Below are positions 8,600 to 17,862 of a DNA stretch of 19,831 nucleotides, piece by piece; position 1 is the stretch's first letter; each line of letters begins with the position of its first letter. The stretch covers positions 1-19,831 of the forward strand of contig NZ_QUDO01000068.1 in NCBI RefSeq assembly GCF_003477525.1. The letters run 5' to 3'. A program made the translations under genes and the position numbers. Under the pieces are notes generated by a model. The model saw only the letters and a program-made list of their open reading frames with translations, was not told the DNA's origin and searched no databases. The DNA is from Ruminococcus sp. AF41-9. GTDB taxonomy: Bacteria; Bacillota; Clostridia; Lachnospirales; Lachnospiraceae.

Positions 8600-8621
8600 T
8601 GATATAATTTCCATCAGATAG

Positions 8622-10028
<1,407 letters not shown>

Positions 10029-10043
10029 AGGGGGAAATGTCTT

Positions 10044-10445
10044 ATGAGTACTTTCCCATTAAGAATCGGAACACCGGACGGATTGCTGTTTGAGGGCGAT
10101 GTGGAGCGTGTGGTATGCAGGAGTATCAATGGTGATCTTGCCATACTTGCGAAGCATTGTAATTTCTGTACCGCCCTTGGAATGGGAGAAGCCAGTGTTG
10201 TTATGGAAGACGGAACCAGAAGAACTGCAGCCTGTATTGGCGGTATGCTTTCTGTTATGAATGGAACCTGCAGAGTTCTTGCGACTACCTGGGAGTGGAA
10301 AGAGGATATTGATGAGCAGCGTGCGCAGGATGCGAAGAAGCGGGCAGAGGAAATGATTGCCAAAGGTGGTCTGACGGATCGCGATTATAAGATGGCGGAG
10401 GCTAAGCTGCAAAGGGCGTTGGTTCGTCTGAGTGTTAAGAGTTGA
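10044..10445 (+). CDS. atpC: ATP synthase F1 subunit epsilon
   Basis: Rotor-associated, often inhibitory subunit of 133 aa. The N-terminal beta-sandwich starts FPLRIGTPDGLLFEGDVERV, and a GGMLSV segment follows. The C-terminal domain is a helical hairpin (DEQRAQDAKKRAEEM, then KMAEAKLQRALVRL). A purine-rich AAGGGGGAA lies about 9 bases before the ATG, 15 bases after atpD. It is the last gene of the operon. Confidence 0.95.
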   Translation: MSTFPLRIGTPDGLLFEGDVERVVCRSINGDLAILAKHCNFCTALGMGEASVVMEDGTRRTAACIGGMLSVMNGTCRVLATTWEWKEDIDEQRAQDAKKRAEEMIAKGGLTDRDYKMAEAKLQRALVRLSVKS

Positions 10446-10490
10446 ATGAAGTTAAATAAATGGGTCAGAAGATGACCGGAAAGATATGAG

Positions 10491-10540
10491 AAGAACTGAC
10501 AGGAAGAAATCCAGAAGGGGGTGGACTGTCAGTTCTTTAT
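10491..10540 (+). terminator. Terminator of the ATP synthase operon
   Basis: AAGAACTGACAG (10491-10502) pairs perfectly with CTGTCAGTTCTT (10526-10537), with a 23-base loop that can form a small TCCA/TGGA inner stem. The T-run after it is short (TTTAT), so read-through into the next region is possible. Confidence 0.65.
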
Positions 10541-10572
10541 ATGTGGGCTTTTAAGGGGGATTCAGGAGGGAC

Positions 10573-10775
10573 GCATAGAAAAATAGTTTATTTCATGTGC
10601 GGTTTCGGACATTAAGATATTCTAAGCCGCTCAAAATCTGCTAAAGGCATGAGAAAAATGCCACAAACTCGCTGCGCTCAGACAGTGTGTCATTTTTCTC
10701 ATAACGCAGATTTTGACCAGCTAAGAATATCTAAATATCCTGCAAATGCACATGAAATAAACTATTTTTCTATGC
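10573..10775. repeat. 203-bp foldback element with perfect 28-bp terminal inverted repeats (MITE-like)
   Basis: The ends 10573-10600 and 10748-10775 are perfect 28-bp inverted repeats (start GCATAGAAAAATAG). Pairing continues inward through AGATATTCT/AGAATATCT (10615-10623, 10724-10732), TCAAAATCTGC/GCAGATTTTGA (10631-10641, 10706-10716), ATGAGAAAAATG/CATTTTTCTCAT (10649-10660, 10691-10702) and CACA/TGTG. The tip holds CTCGCTGCGCTCAG. Almost the whole element can fold into one long hairpin. It encodes no credible protein; the open frame at 10649-10924 merely crosses it. No clear target-site duplication is visible at the ends. It resembles non-autonomous mobile elements or long intergenic palindromes spread in clostridial genomes. 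Confidence 0.75.
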
Positions 10776-10813
10776 TGGTTTTATTTAATACTTATTGTAC
10801 AGGGTTTCATACA

Positions 10814-10842
10814 TTGACACTTTACTGTGATAAGGTTAAAAT
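10814..10842 (+). promoter_or_regulatory. Strong sigma-A promoter for the aminotransferase
   Basis: A consensus TTGACA (10814-10819), 17-bp spacer and TAAAAT (10837-10842). The start of transcription should lie near 10849, giving a leader of about 90 bases before the ATG at 10942. The promoter lies immediately right of the foldback element. Confidence 0.75.
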
Positions 10843-10941
10843 GGATACAGATGATGTAGCTGCGGTGAAAATAAACAGTTACAATATTATTCTGAATTTC
10901 GGCGGGGGTGCCGGAATCGTCTAAACAGGAGCGAAAATATT

Positions 10942-12128
10942 ATGATAGCAGAAAAAATGAAACCTTATGTAAAGAATAATTCAGCCATCCGTATGATGTT
11001 TGAGGAAGGAAATCGTCTCAGAGCTATTTATGGGGCTGATAAAGTGTATGATTTCAGCCTTGGAAATCCGAGTGTTCCGGCACCGGAGTGTGTGAAAGAG
11101 GCTATTATTGATCTGGTGAATGAAGTGGAGCTACAGTTCTTCATGGTTATATGAGCAATGCGGGATTTGAGGATGTGCGTCAGACAATTGCAGAATCTTT
11201 GAACCGTCGTTTCGGAACGAAATTTGCGGCAAAGAATCTGATTATGACAGTTGGGGCAGCCAGTGGTTTGAATGTAATTTTAAAGACAATCCTGAATCCG
11301 GAAGAAGAGGTGATTGTTTTTGCACCGTATTTTCTGGAATATGGTGCATATGTGAAGAACTTTGACGGTAAGCTTGTGGAAATCTCTCCGGATACAACTA
11401 CTTTCCAGCCGAATCTTGAGGAATTTGAGCAGAAGATTACTGCAAAGACAAAGGCAGTTATTGTAAATACTCCTCATAACCCAACTGGAGTAGTATATTC
11501 AGAAGAAACGATAAAAAAACTGGCAGCGATTCTGGAGAAAAAACAGCAGGAGTTTGGCAGCGTGATCTATTTAATCTCTGATGAGCCATACAGAGAACTG
11601 GCTTATGATGGTGTGGAAGTTCCGTATCTGACAAAATATTATGACAACACAATTGTTGGCTATTCTTACAGTAAATCTCTTTCCCTTCCGGGTGAGCGTA
11701 TCGGCTATCTGGTGATTCCGGATGAGGCAGACGGAAGCGACGAACTGATTACGGCAGCAGCTATTGCAAACCGTACTATTGGGTGTGTCAATGCACCGTC
11801 CTTGATTCAGAAAGTGATTGCGAAATGTGTAGATGCAGAAGTTGATGTGGCAGCTTATGATAAGAACCGTCTGGCATTGTATAATGGTCTGAAGGAATGG
11901 GGATTTGAGTGTATTAAACCACAGGGGGCTTTCTATCTCTTTGTGAAATCTCCGGTTGCAGATGAGAAAGCATTCTGTGAAGCCGGTAAGAAATACAACA
12001 TCCTCATGGTTCCGGGAAGCTCCTTCGCCTGCCCGGGATATGTGAGACTGGCTTATTGTGTATCCTACGATACGATTATCAATTCCTTGCCGGAATTTAA
12101 GAAACTTGCAGAAGAGTTCGGACTTTAA
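10942..12128 (+). pseudogene. PLP-dependent aminotransferase (class I/II), broken by a single-base deletion
   Basis: Fold-type I aminotransferase of the aspartate aminotransferase superfamily, which moves amino groups using pyridoxal phosphate; the substrate is not assignable. The first part (10942-11154) reads MIAEKMKPYVKNNSAIR and FSLGNPSVPAPE; the second (in frame with 11151) has NTPHNPTGVVYSEE, ISDEPYRELAYDG and the PLP lysine motif SYSKSLSLPGERIG (Lys codon 11673-11675). The two frames join at about 11128-11130: adding one base after GTG GA restores E-V-D-A-T-V-L-H-G-Y-M, as expected for the family. Restored length is about 396 aa, normal. AGGAG at 10927-10931 is 10 bases before the ATG. 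All other motifs are intact, so the lesion is recent or a sequencing error. Confidence 0.85.
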
Positions 12129-12180
12129 CCGAATCAGGCAGCGAAACGGATGATTTTATCCGTTTGAGGAATAAGCATAG

Positions 12181-12221
12181 AAAAGCATGGTGTATGGATG
12201 AATCTGCACTGTGCTTTTTTT
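12181..12221 (+). terminator. Terminator after the aminotransferase gene
   Basis: AAAAGCATGGTG (12181-12192) pairs with CACTGTGCTTTT (12207-12218), including two G-U pairs, and is followed by a run of seven T (12215-12221). The preceding perfect 8-bp hairpin (12144-12165) has no T-run and may assist. Confidence 0.75.
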
Positions 12222-12419
12222 GCGTCACAGGAAATTGCTCTGTAATGTCCTGTGACACAAAAAGTTTACTGTCCTTTTTATCGTATAGCAACCACACACC
12301 ACAGAAAATGTGTTTTTTCCCATACAAAGAAATTTTATGAAAACTGCCAAAAAACAGGCAAAAAAAAAGACAGTATTTTCAACGCTATGGAAAAAATATA
12401 TTTTTTGCAGAAACAAACA

Positions 12420-12448
12420 TTGTAATAATGCGCCTGACGTGACATAAT
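12420..12448 (+). promoter_or_regulatory. Probable promoter for the Na+/phosphate symporter gene
   Basis: TTGTAA (12420-12425), 17-bp spacer and CATAAT (12443-12448) give a moderate sigma-A match (4/6 and 5/6). The transcript would begin near 12455 and carry the inverted repeat at 12466-12510 almost at its 5' end. Confidence 0.5.
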
Positions 12449-12465
12449 AAGAATGGAAAAGTAAA

Positions 12466-12510
12466 AAGCAGGTTAAATTACAGTTAAACACAGGTAAAGA
12501 TAACCTGCTT
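12466..12510 (+). other. 10-bp inverted repeat in the symporter leader
   Basis: AAGCAGGTTA (12466-12475) is a perfect inverted match of TAACCTGCTT (12501-12510), with 25 bases between. It lies between the predicted promoter and the ribosome site at 12561-12566. It could be an RNA hairpin or a DNA operator; nothing in the sequence decides this. Confidence 0.45.
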
Positions 12511-12572
12511 ACATTATGCGCCGATTTCCCGGGATGAGGGTGGAGGTCGGTGGGACGACAAAGGAGAAAATG

Positions 12573-14381
12573 ATGGAAATTTTTTCAATGATCTTGTCAT
12601 TATTAAGCGGAGTAGCGCTGTTTTTGTTCGGTATGTCACTGATGGGCGATGGCCTGAAAATGGTTGCCGGAAATAAACTGGAAGCGTTTCTGTATCGAAT
12701 GACAAATACGCCCCTGAAGGGAGTTGCCCTTGGCACAGCAGTTACCAGTGTAATTCAGTCATCATCCGCGACAACCGTAATGGTCATCGGTTTCGTAAAC
12801 TCCGGTATGATGAAACTGAAGCAGGCGATCGGTATCATCATGGGTGCCAACATCGGAACCAGTATTACCGGATGGATTCTGTGTCTTTCCTATATCGATG
12901 GTAAGAACGGAATCGCCAAGATTTTATCTACAGCAACCATTTCCGCAGTAGTAGCGATCGCCGGTATTATCATGCGTATGTTCTGCAAGCGTTCCGTGCA
13001 TAAGAACATCGGTAACATCATGCTTGGATTTTCAATCCTGATGACAGGTATGCAGACAATGAGTGGTGCGGTTTCTCCACTGAAAGAGAGCCCTGCATTT
13101 ACAGATATGCTGACCATGTTCTCCAATCCGCTGATCGGTATTCTGGTAGGTATCGCATTTACAGCAGTGCTTCAGAGTGCGTCCGCGACAGTCGGTGTGC
13201 TGCAGGCATTATCTGTGACTGGTATCCTGACATTTTCCAGTGCATTCCCGATCGTTCTTGGTATCGGTGTAGGTGCTGCATGTCCAGTCCTGATCTCTGC
13301 GATCGGTGCGAATAAAAACGGTAAGCGTACAGCTCTTGTTTACCTGATTAACGACCTGTTTGGTCTGATCCTCTGGTCTGTGATCTTCTATACCGTGAAT
13401 GCAATCGTACATTTCGGATTTATGGATATGATCATGACACCGGTAGCAATCGCACTCCTGAATACGGTATTCCGTGTGGCAACTGTATGTGTTCTGTTCC
13501 CGTTCATACCTAAGATTGAGAAACTGGTATGCTGGCTGGTAAAAGACAGCGCAGAAGAACTGGAAGACGAGGCAGATTTCGACCTTCTGGAAGAACGTCT
13601 TCTGAACTATCCGGCACTTGCAATCGGACAGTGTCATCGTGCCATGAGTGGTATGGCAAAGAAACTTCGTAAGAATGTTAACCGCGCCATGAATCTTCTG
13701 AACGAATATCAGCAGGATAAATTTGACAAGGTACAGAGAAAAGAAAACCTGATCGATAAATATGAGAGCCGCTTGGGCGATTACCTCATAAAACTGACCA
13801 AACATGAGATGAACACTGCTCAGACAAGACAGGCTTCCCTTTATCTTCATACAATCAATGACTTCGAGAGAATTGGTGACCATGCTTCTTACATTGCGTA
13901 TATGTCCAGTGAGATGCATGACAATCATACCCATTTCTCACAGGAAGCATGGGATGAACTGAATGTAGTTATGGAAGCAGTACGTGAGGAAATTAATATC
14001 ACCTGCCGCGCATTCCTGAATGATGATAAAGAGATGGCACAGAGAGTTGCTCCTCTTGGTGTTGTGATTGCATCTTTATGTAATGAGCTGAAAATGCACC
14101 ATGTAGAGCGACTGAGCAATGGCGAATGTGGACTGGAAGAAGGAACGGTATATACAGATATCCTGAACAGTTTCAATCGTATTGCAGCACACTGTGCAAG
14201 TGCAATGGTAGCGCTGCTCAAGAGCGGGGATGAGAATCCGGATATGCATATCCATGATTCCAAAATCTATCCGTCTGACAGCAATGAATATCATACATAC
14301 TTCAACGAATACCGTGAGAAGTATGAAATCGTAAAAAATGAAGAACACATGCGAAGCATGGAGCCGGAAGAAGTAGAATAA
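12573..14381 (+). CDS. Na+/phosphate symporter-like protein with C-terminal PhoU-like domain
   Basis: Membrane transporter of the Na/Pi cotransporter family, 602 aa, expected to couple phosphate movement to Na+. The two inverted repeats carry the family signatures QSSSATT at residues 62-68 and QSASAT at 201-206. About eight hydrophobic helices occupy residues 1-320. The C-terminal third is helical and PhoU-like (ALAIGQCHRAMSGMAKKL and LHTINDFERIGDHASYIA), a domain common in bacterial members. AAGGAG at 12561-12566 is 6 bases before the ATG at 12573; the adjacent ATG at 12570 is possible, and the far upstream in-frame ATG at 12516 has no ribosome site. With a predicted Na+-driven ATP synthase nearby, use of a sodium gradient would fit, but that is inference. 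Confidence 0.9.
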   Translation: MEIFSMILSLLSGVALFLFGMSLMGDGLKMVAGNKLEAFLYRMTNTPLKGVALGTAVTSVIQSSSATTVMVIGFVNSGMMKLKQAIGIIMGANIGTSITGWILCLSYIDGKNGIAKILSTATISAVVAIAGIIMRMFCKRSVHKNIGNIMLGFSILMTGMQTMSGAVSPLKESPAFTDMLTMFSNPLIGILVGIAFTAVLQSASATVGVLQALSVTGILTFSSAFPIVLGIGVGAACPVLISAIGANKNGKRTALVYLINDLFGLILWSVIFYTVNAIVHFGFMDMIMTPVAIALLNTVFRVATVCVLFPFIPKIEKLVCWLVKDSAEELEDEADFDLLEERLLNYPALAIGQCHRAMSGMAKKLRKNVNRAMNLLNEYQQDKFDKVQRKENLIDKYESRLGDYLIKLTKHEMNTAQTRQASLYLHTINDFERIGDHASYIAYMSSEMHDNHTHFSQEAWDELNVVMEAVREEINITCRAFLNDDKEMAQRVAPLGVVIASLCNELKMHHVERLSNGECGLEEGTVYTDILNSFNRIAAHCASAMVALLKSGDENPDMHIHDSKIYPSDSNEYHTYFNEYREKYEIVKNEEHMRSMEPEEVE

Positions 14382-14396
14382 TATCCACTTGCTTAT

Positions 14397-14438
14397 AAAA
14401 ACAGCAGACAATCTGAAGACAGATATCTGCTGTTTTTT
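14397..14438. terminator. Strong terminator after the symporter gene (bidirectional)
   Basis: AAAAACAGCAGA (14397-14408) pairs with TCTGCTGTTTTT (14426-14437), and an inner ATCTG/CAGAT stem closes an AAGA loop. A-run left and T-run right allow it to end both the symporter transcript and the convergent kinase transcript. A near copy (34 of 38 bases) lies at 17737-17774. Confidence 0.85.
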
Positions 14439-14523
14439 CTTTGGGTATTGTGCGCAGAAGTTTGCGCTTTATAAAGAAAATTCCGCCAGTGCGATTATTT
14501 TTGGGAATTACCATGGTTTGGTT

Positions 14524-15576
14524 TTAAAGCAAAATCCGGAAAAAGATTTTTCCATCAGTATAGCTGGCACAGATCTGTCCGCCATGTGCTTCCACAGTTG
14601 CCCTGGCAATGGAAAGTCCGATTCCACTTCCGCCAATCTGTGAAGAATGTGAAGAATCTCCGCGGTAAAAACGTTCAAATACTTTTGAAATATCAGGAAT
14701 CTGATCGTCAGAGCAGGTATTCTTTTCCCCTGGCTCTGGCAGTTGCGGTAAATGGCTCGCTTGCTTCCCAGACAGCGTCACTTAATGAAAATTCCTGTTT
14801 TTCAGGAAAAGGATTTTCCTCATCAAGCCTTGACAGGGTCACAAGATTTGAGATGAGTTTTGACATTCGGGCAGTCTGAATCTGAATATTTTCTACCCAT
14901 TCGTCCTGCTCATATTCCATGGCAAGAACATCTGCGCTTGTGGAAATAGAAGTCAGAGGCGTTTTCAGCTCATGACTGGCATTGGTAATGAATTGTTTTT
15001 GTGCTTCCATATTCCGGACATATGGGCGGAGTGCCCGTCGGGAGAAGATGAGCACAAGGACAAATACAACAAGCAGACAGATAATGGCGATTGCAGCAGT
15101 GATCAGCAGGAGAGAGCGGATGGTCTGCAGTTCACGTTCGGAATTGAGAAAAATAACGAGTGTTCCATCATCGGAATGCTGAACCAGATAGCGGTAGCCA
15201 TTCTGATAACCGTGTTCTTTGCCATGTGCAAGAGCCTTTTCTGCGTAAGAAGCAGCATCGTCTTCTGAAACAGATGCAATAAAGTCCTGATTGATGCGTG
15301 TGGGGCATTTCCCTGAGTATCATACTGAACGGAAAAGAAACGGATCATGTACTGTACTTCCGGTGAAAAATGTTCCGGGGTTCCACCCGGCGGTGTATTT
15401 CCGGGAAAAGGGTGTGTTCCGTTTTCTGCTTCCAGCAGCCGGTTCAGTGTCTCATCTTGCTGGCGCGTGACAGCCTGATAGTTCCATACATTGACAAAGC
15501 AGAGCAGAATTATAATGACCGTGGAAAAGGCTGCCATAGCTGCACCTGTGAAACGCCAGCGCATTTTTTTCAGCAT
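14524..15576 (-). pseudogene. Sensor histidine kinase, frameshifted and missing part of its ATPase domain
   Basis: Reading leftward from the ATG at 15576: a membrane helix (residues about 10-30), an extracellular domain with PGNTPPGGTPEHFSPE, then a frame change at about 15302-15305. Inserting one C into the CCCC run (minus strand) restores GNAPTRINQDFIASV and leads through a second membrane helix to IFSRRALRPYVRN. The phospho-acceptor region NASHELKTPLTS follows. At about 14705-14718 the protein jumps from ARGKEYL directly to DQIPDISKVFERFYRGD. A segment that normally holds the N box and neighbouring ATP-binding residues, perhaps 80 codons, is absent, and the frame changes. The G2 box GGSGIGLSIA and the C-terminus remain. 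It cannot make an active kinase as written. It overlaps the regulator gene by 7 bases, a normal operon arrangement. Confidence 0.85.
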
Positions 15577-15872
15577 AAAATTTCCTCCAGTGCATATCCG
15601 GCACCGCGGACAGTACGGATTTCTATACTGGCTGAAATCTGGCGGAGTTTTTTCCGGAGAAAACCAATATAGGTCCAGATTACGTCTGTTTCCGAATCGG
15701 ATTCCGAACTCCAGATTTTATCCATCAGATGTTCCGCAGAAAAAATCTGGTGCGGGTGTCGGATAAAAAGTTCCATGATCTGAAATTCTTTATTATTCAG
15801 ACGTACTTCGCCGCCGTCTGCTTCCAGAACATATCGGCTGCAGTCAAGTGTGACATATTGTCTCTTGGAATG
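15570..15872 (-). pseudogene. Response regulator fragment (OmpR-type DNA-binding domain only)
   Basis: Reading leftward from about 15872, the frame encodes KRQYVTLDCSRYVL, then VRLNNKEFQIMELFIRHP, HLMDKIW, DVIWTYIGFLRKKL and IRTVRGAGYALEE. This is the complete winged-helix output domain of an OmpR/PhoB-type regulator. The receiver domain with its phospho-accepting Asp, and the gene start, are absent: the sequence further right belongs to a DUF4956 gene on the opposite strand. The stop overlaps the kinase start by 7 bases, so these were partners. The nominal ATG at 15776 is an internal Met. Confidence 0.85.
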
Positions 15873-16298
15873 GTAGGTGCGTTATCGATTGTCCGTTTCC
15901 GTACAGCCATTAAGGAACCGGTAGAAATCGTATTTCTTTTCTGGTCACTGGCAATAGGAATTGTAATAGGTGCGGGTATGATTCCGCTGGCATTGATCGG
16001 TTCTGCGATCATTGGAATTATCCTGCTTTTCTTTGGCAACCGTAAAGTCCGTAATCATCCATATATTCTGGTAATGAACTGTGCAGATGAAAATGCGGAG
16101 AATGCAGTAATAGATATCCTTGGAAAAGAAGTTGAATATTATATTGTAAAATCAAAGACCATCAGCAAAGCAGGGATTGAACTGACGGCAGAACTTCGCA
16201 CCAAGAATGCATCCACCGGATTTGTCAATCAGATTTCCGGGATTGCGGGAGTGGAGAATGCAACACTTGTCAGCTATAACGGTGAATATATGTCATAG
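15858..16298 (+). pseudogene. DUF4956 membrane protein, 5' part missing
   Basis: From about 15858 the plus strand reads LSLGMVGALSIVRFRTAIKEP, the most conserved stretch of DUF4956 proteins, followed by two membrane helices (FLFWSLAIGIVIGAG and IGSAIIGIILLFF) and a soluble C-terminal domain ending NGEYMS. Full-length relatives have roughly 75 more residues with further membrane helices in front; here that part is replaced by antisense of the response regulator gene. An in-frame ATG at 15729 exists but would translate regulator antisense. Such genes commonly lie beside a VTC-type polyphosphate polymerase and a CotH gene. The CotH gene follows by 17 bases; the polymerase is not in the window. 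Confidence 0.8.
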
Positions 16299-16315
16299 TA
16301 TAAGGAGGCAACAAC

Positions 16316-17610
16316 ATGATCGCACATAAACATATTACAAAGATCATTGCTGTGATCATGGCTCTTGCTGTCTGCCTGTGCCTTGTGGCTGTGGCTTTTT
16401 CAGACCAGATCAAAGCAGTGGCAGGAGATACGGGAGTTCCATGGAATACGAGACAGCATTGTTTGACACGGACAGCGTGATCAGCGTAAACATTCTGATG
16501 GATGAGGATGACTGGGAGGAGATGCTTGATAATGCGATATCAGAAGAATATCATAAATGTAATGTTGAGATTAACGGCAAAACCTTTTATCAGGTTGCAA
16601 TCCGGCCAAAGGGAAATACCAGTCTCAGTTCCATTGCCAGTGATCCTACAACGGACAGATACAGTTTCAAACTTGAATTTGACCATTACGTGGACGGACA
16701 GACCTGCTTCGGACTGGACAAACTGATCCTGAACAATAACTATGCAGATGCCACCAACATGAAAGAGGCGCTGATTTACGATATGTATCAGTATCTTGGG
16801 GCAGATGCTTCTCTTTATAATTATGCTGAGATTTCTGTAAACGGCGAATACTGGGGCGTTTATCTGGCACTGGAGGCTGTGGAGGACAGCTTTTTATTAA
16901 GAAATTATGGAACACAGGACGGAGAACTGTATAAGCCGGAAAGCATGGATATGGGTGGTGCCCCTGGCGGAGATCAGGATTCCAATGATCAGGAATCTAA
17001 AGACCAGAAGTCGAAAGGTAAAGCTCCTGCAAACGGAAATTTTGCAAATATGACTCCGCCGGATTTTTCAGATTCAGATGATAATCAGGGAAAAGATTTT
17101 TCAGGCTTTCCAGAAAGGAACTTCGATTTTGACAATATGCCTGATATGGATATGCCCGATATGGATATGCCTGACATGGATGCCGGTGGTTTTTCCATGG
17201 GCGGAAATGGTGCAGATCTGAACTACAGCGATGATGATCCTGACAGTTATTCTACAATCTGGGATGGTGAGATCACAAACACAAAGAAAGCAGACCACAA
17301 ACGTGTGATGACAGCTCTGAAAAATATTTCCGAAGGTAATGATCTGGAGTCATATATGGACATTGACAACCTTCTTCGATATATGGCAGTTCACATTTTC
17401 TCTGTAAATGAGGACAGCCTGTCCGGAACAATGGCACATAATTATTATTTGTATGAATCATCAGGAGAGCTGAATCTTATTCCATGGGACTATAATTTTT
17501 CGGAAAATAATTCTCAGACAACTGTGGTAAGTAGTCTTGTTTTATATGGAGTATCGTTTTTTATACTCATTGCAGCATTGATTTTTGCCCTTTTGTATCG
17601 TAGAAGATAG
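16316..17610 (+). pseudogene. CotH-type protein, frameshifted near the start and apparently shortened inside
   Basis: AAGGAGG at 16302-16308 precedes the ATG at 16316, which starts a signal/anchor helix (IIAVIMALAVCLCLVAVAF). Near 16436-16441 the frame is lost: GTTCC instead of, probably, GTTTCC; one added T gives GVSMEYETALFDTDSV. The rest is CotH-like: VEINGKTFYQVAIRPKGNTS, FGLDKLILNNNYAD, NGEYWGVYLALEAVE, LRYMAVHIFSVNEDS and LNLIPWDYNFS. An acidic Met/Asp/Gly-rich insert includes three 15-base repeats encoding MPDMD (17137-17181). After IPWDYNFS the sequence jumps at about 17500 to a C-terminal membrane helix and RRR tail, whereas relatives have a long stretch between, so an in-frame deletion is likely. 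CotH proteins include kinases of secreted proteins; activity here is doubtful. Confidence 0.8.
17137..17181 (+). repeat. Three tandem 15-base units encoding MPDMD
   Basis: Three copies of ATGCCTGATATGGAT, with synonymous changes in copies two (CCC) and three (GAC), sit inside the acidic insert of the CotH-like gene. The silent changes show that the repeat is kept at protein level or is not brand new. Confidence 0.8.
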
Positions 17611-17620
17611 TGGAATAACA

Positions 17621-17666
17621 TTACGGGTTAACCTTATAAGGAAACAAAACAGGTTATAAACCGTAA
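17621..17666 (+). other. Imperfect inverted repeat after the CotH-like gene
   Basis: TTACGGGTTAACCT (17621-17634) and AGGTTATAAACCGTAA (17651-17666) can pair with a small bulge. There is no T-run after it. It lies just before the strong terminator at 17737 and may be part of the 3' end structure. Confidence 0.4.
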
Positions 17667-17736
17667 CAAAATGGACAGTAATAAAAGAATAAAAGTAATT
17701 TCGCTCTATAAATATGTAAATAAACCTGATATAATG

Positions 17737-17774
17737 ACAGCAGATAATCTGGAAACAGATGTCTGCTGTTTTTT
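17737..17774 (+). terminator. Terminator after the CotH-like gene, near copy of that at 14401-14438
   Basis: ACAGCAGA (17737-17744) pairs with TCTGCTGT (17762-17769); the inner stem ATCTG/CAGAT is closed by a GAAA tetraloop, and six T follow. A TGATATAAT extended -10-like sequence sits directly before it (17727-17735) but has no -35 and would start RNA inside the terminator, so I do not call it a promoter. Confidence 0.8.
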
Positions 17775-17862
17775 GACGTTATAGTCTCTAAAACGTCTTG
17801 ATGCAGATGGAGAATCCTGTAGGAAGCAGGACGAATAAACACTCTAAAGGAGGAAATGAACC

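Larger units (their letters stand above)
10446..10941. other. Non-coding region between atpC and the aminotransferase gene
   Basis: This 496-base stretch holds the operon terminator (10491-10540), the foldback element (10573-10775), a strong promoter (10814-10842) and a leader with a short ATTTCGGC/GCCGGAAT hairpin around 10896-10917. I see no gene in it. Confidence 0.7.
12129..12572. other. Non-coding region before the Na+/phosphate symporter gene
   Basis: This region holds an AAACGGAT/ATCCGTTT hairpin (12144-12165), a terminator (12181-12221), a GTCACAGGA/TCCTGTGAC inverted repeat (12224-12256), a long A/T-rich stretch, a promoter (12420-12448) and an AAGCAGGTTA/TAACCTGCTT inverted repeat (12466-12510). 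No gene is seen. Confidence 0.65.

Noticed and set aside
10649..10924. 91-codon frame across the foldback element
   Set aside because: It begins in the palindrome and crosses the promoter and leader; no ribosome site and no coding character.
13209..13934. 241-codon minus-strand frame
   Set aside because: It is antisense to the Na+/phosphate symporter, Cys/His-rich and without start signals.
15729..15857. In-frame N-terminal extension of the DUF4956 gene
   Set aside because: This stretch is antisense to the response regulator output domain and does not resemble the family's membrane N-terminus.
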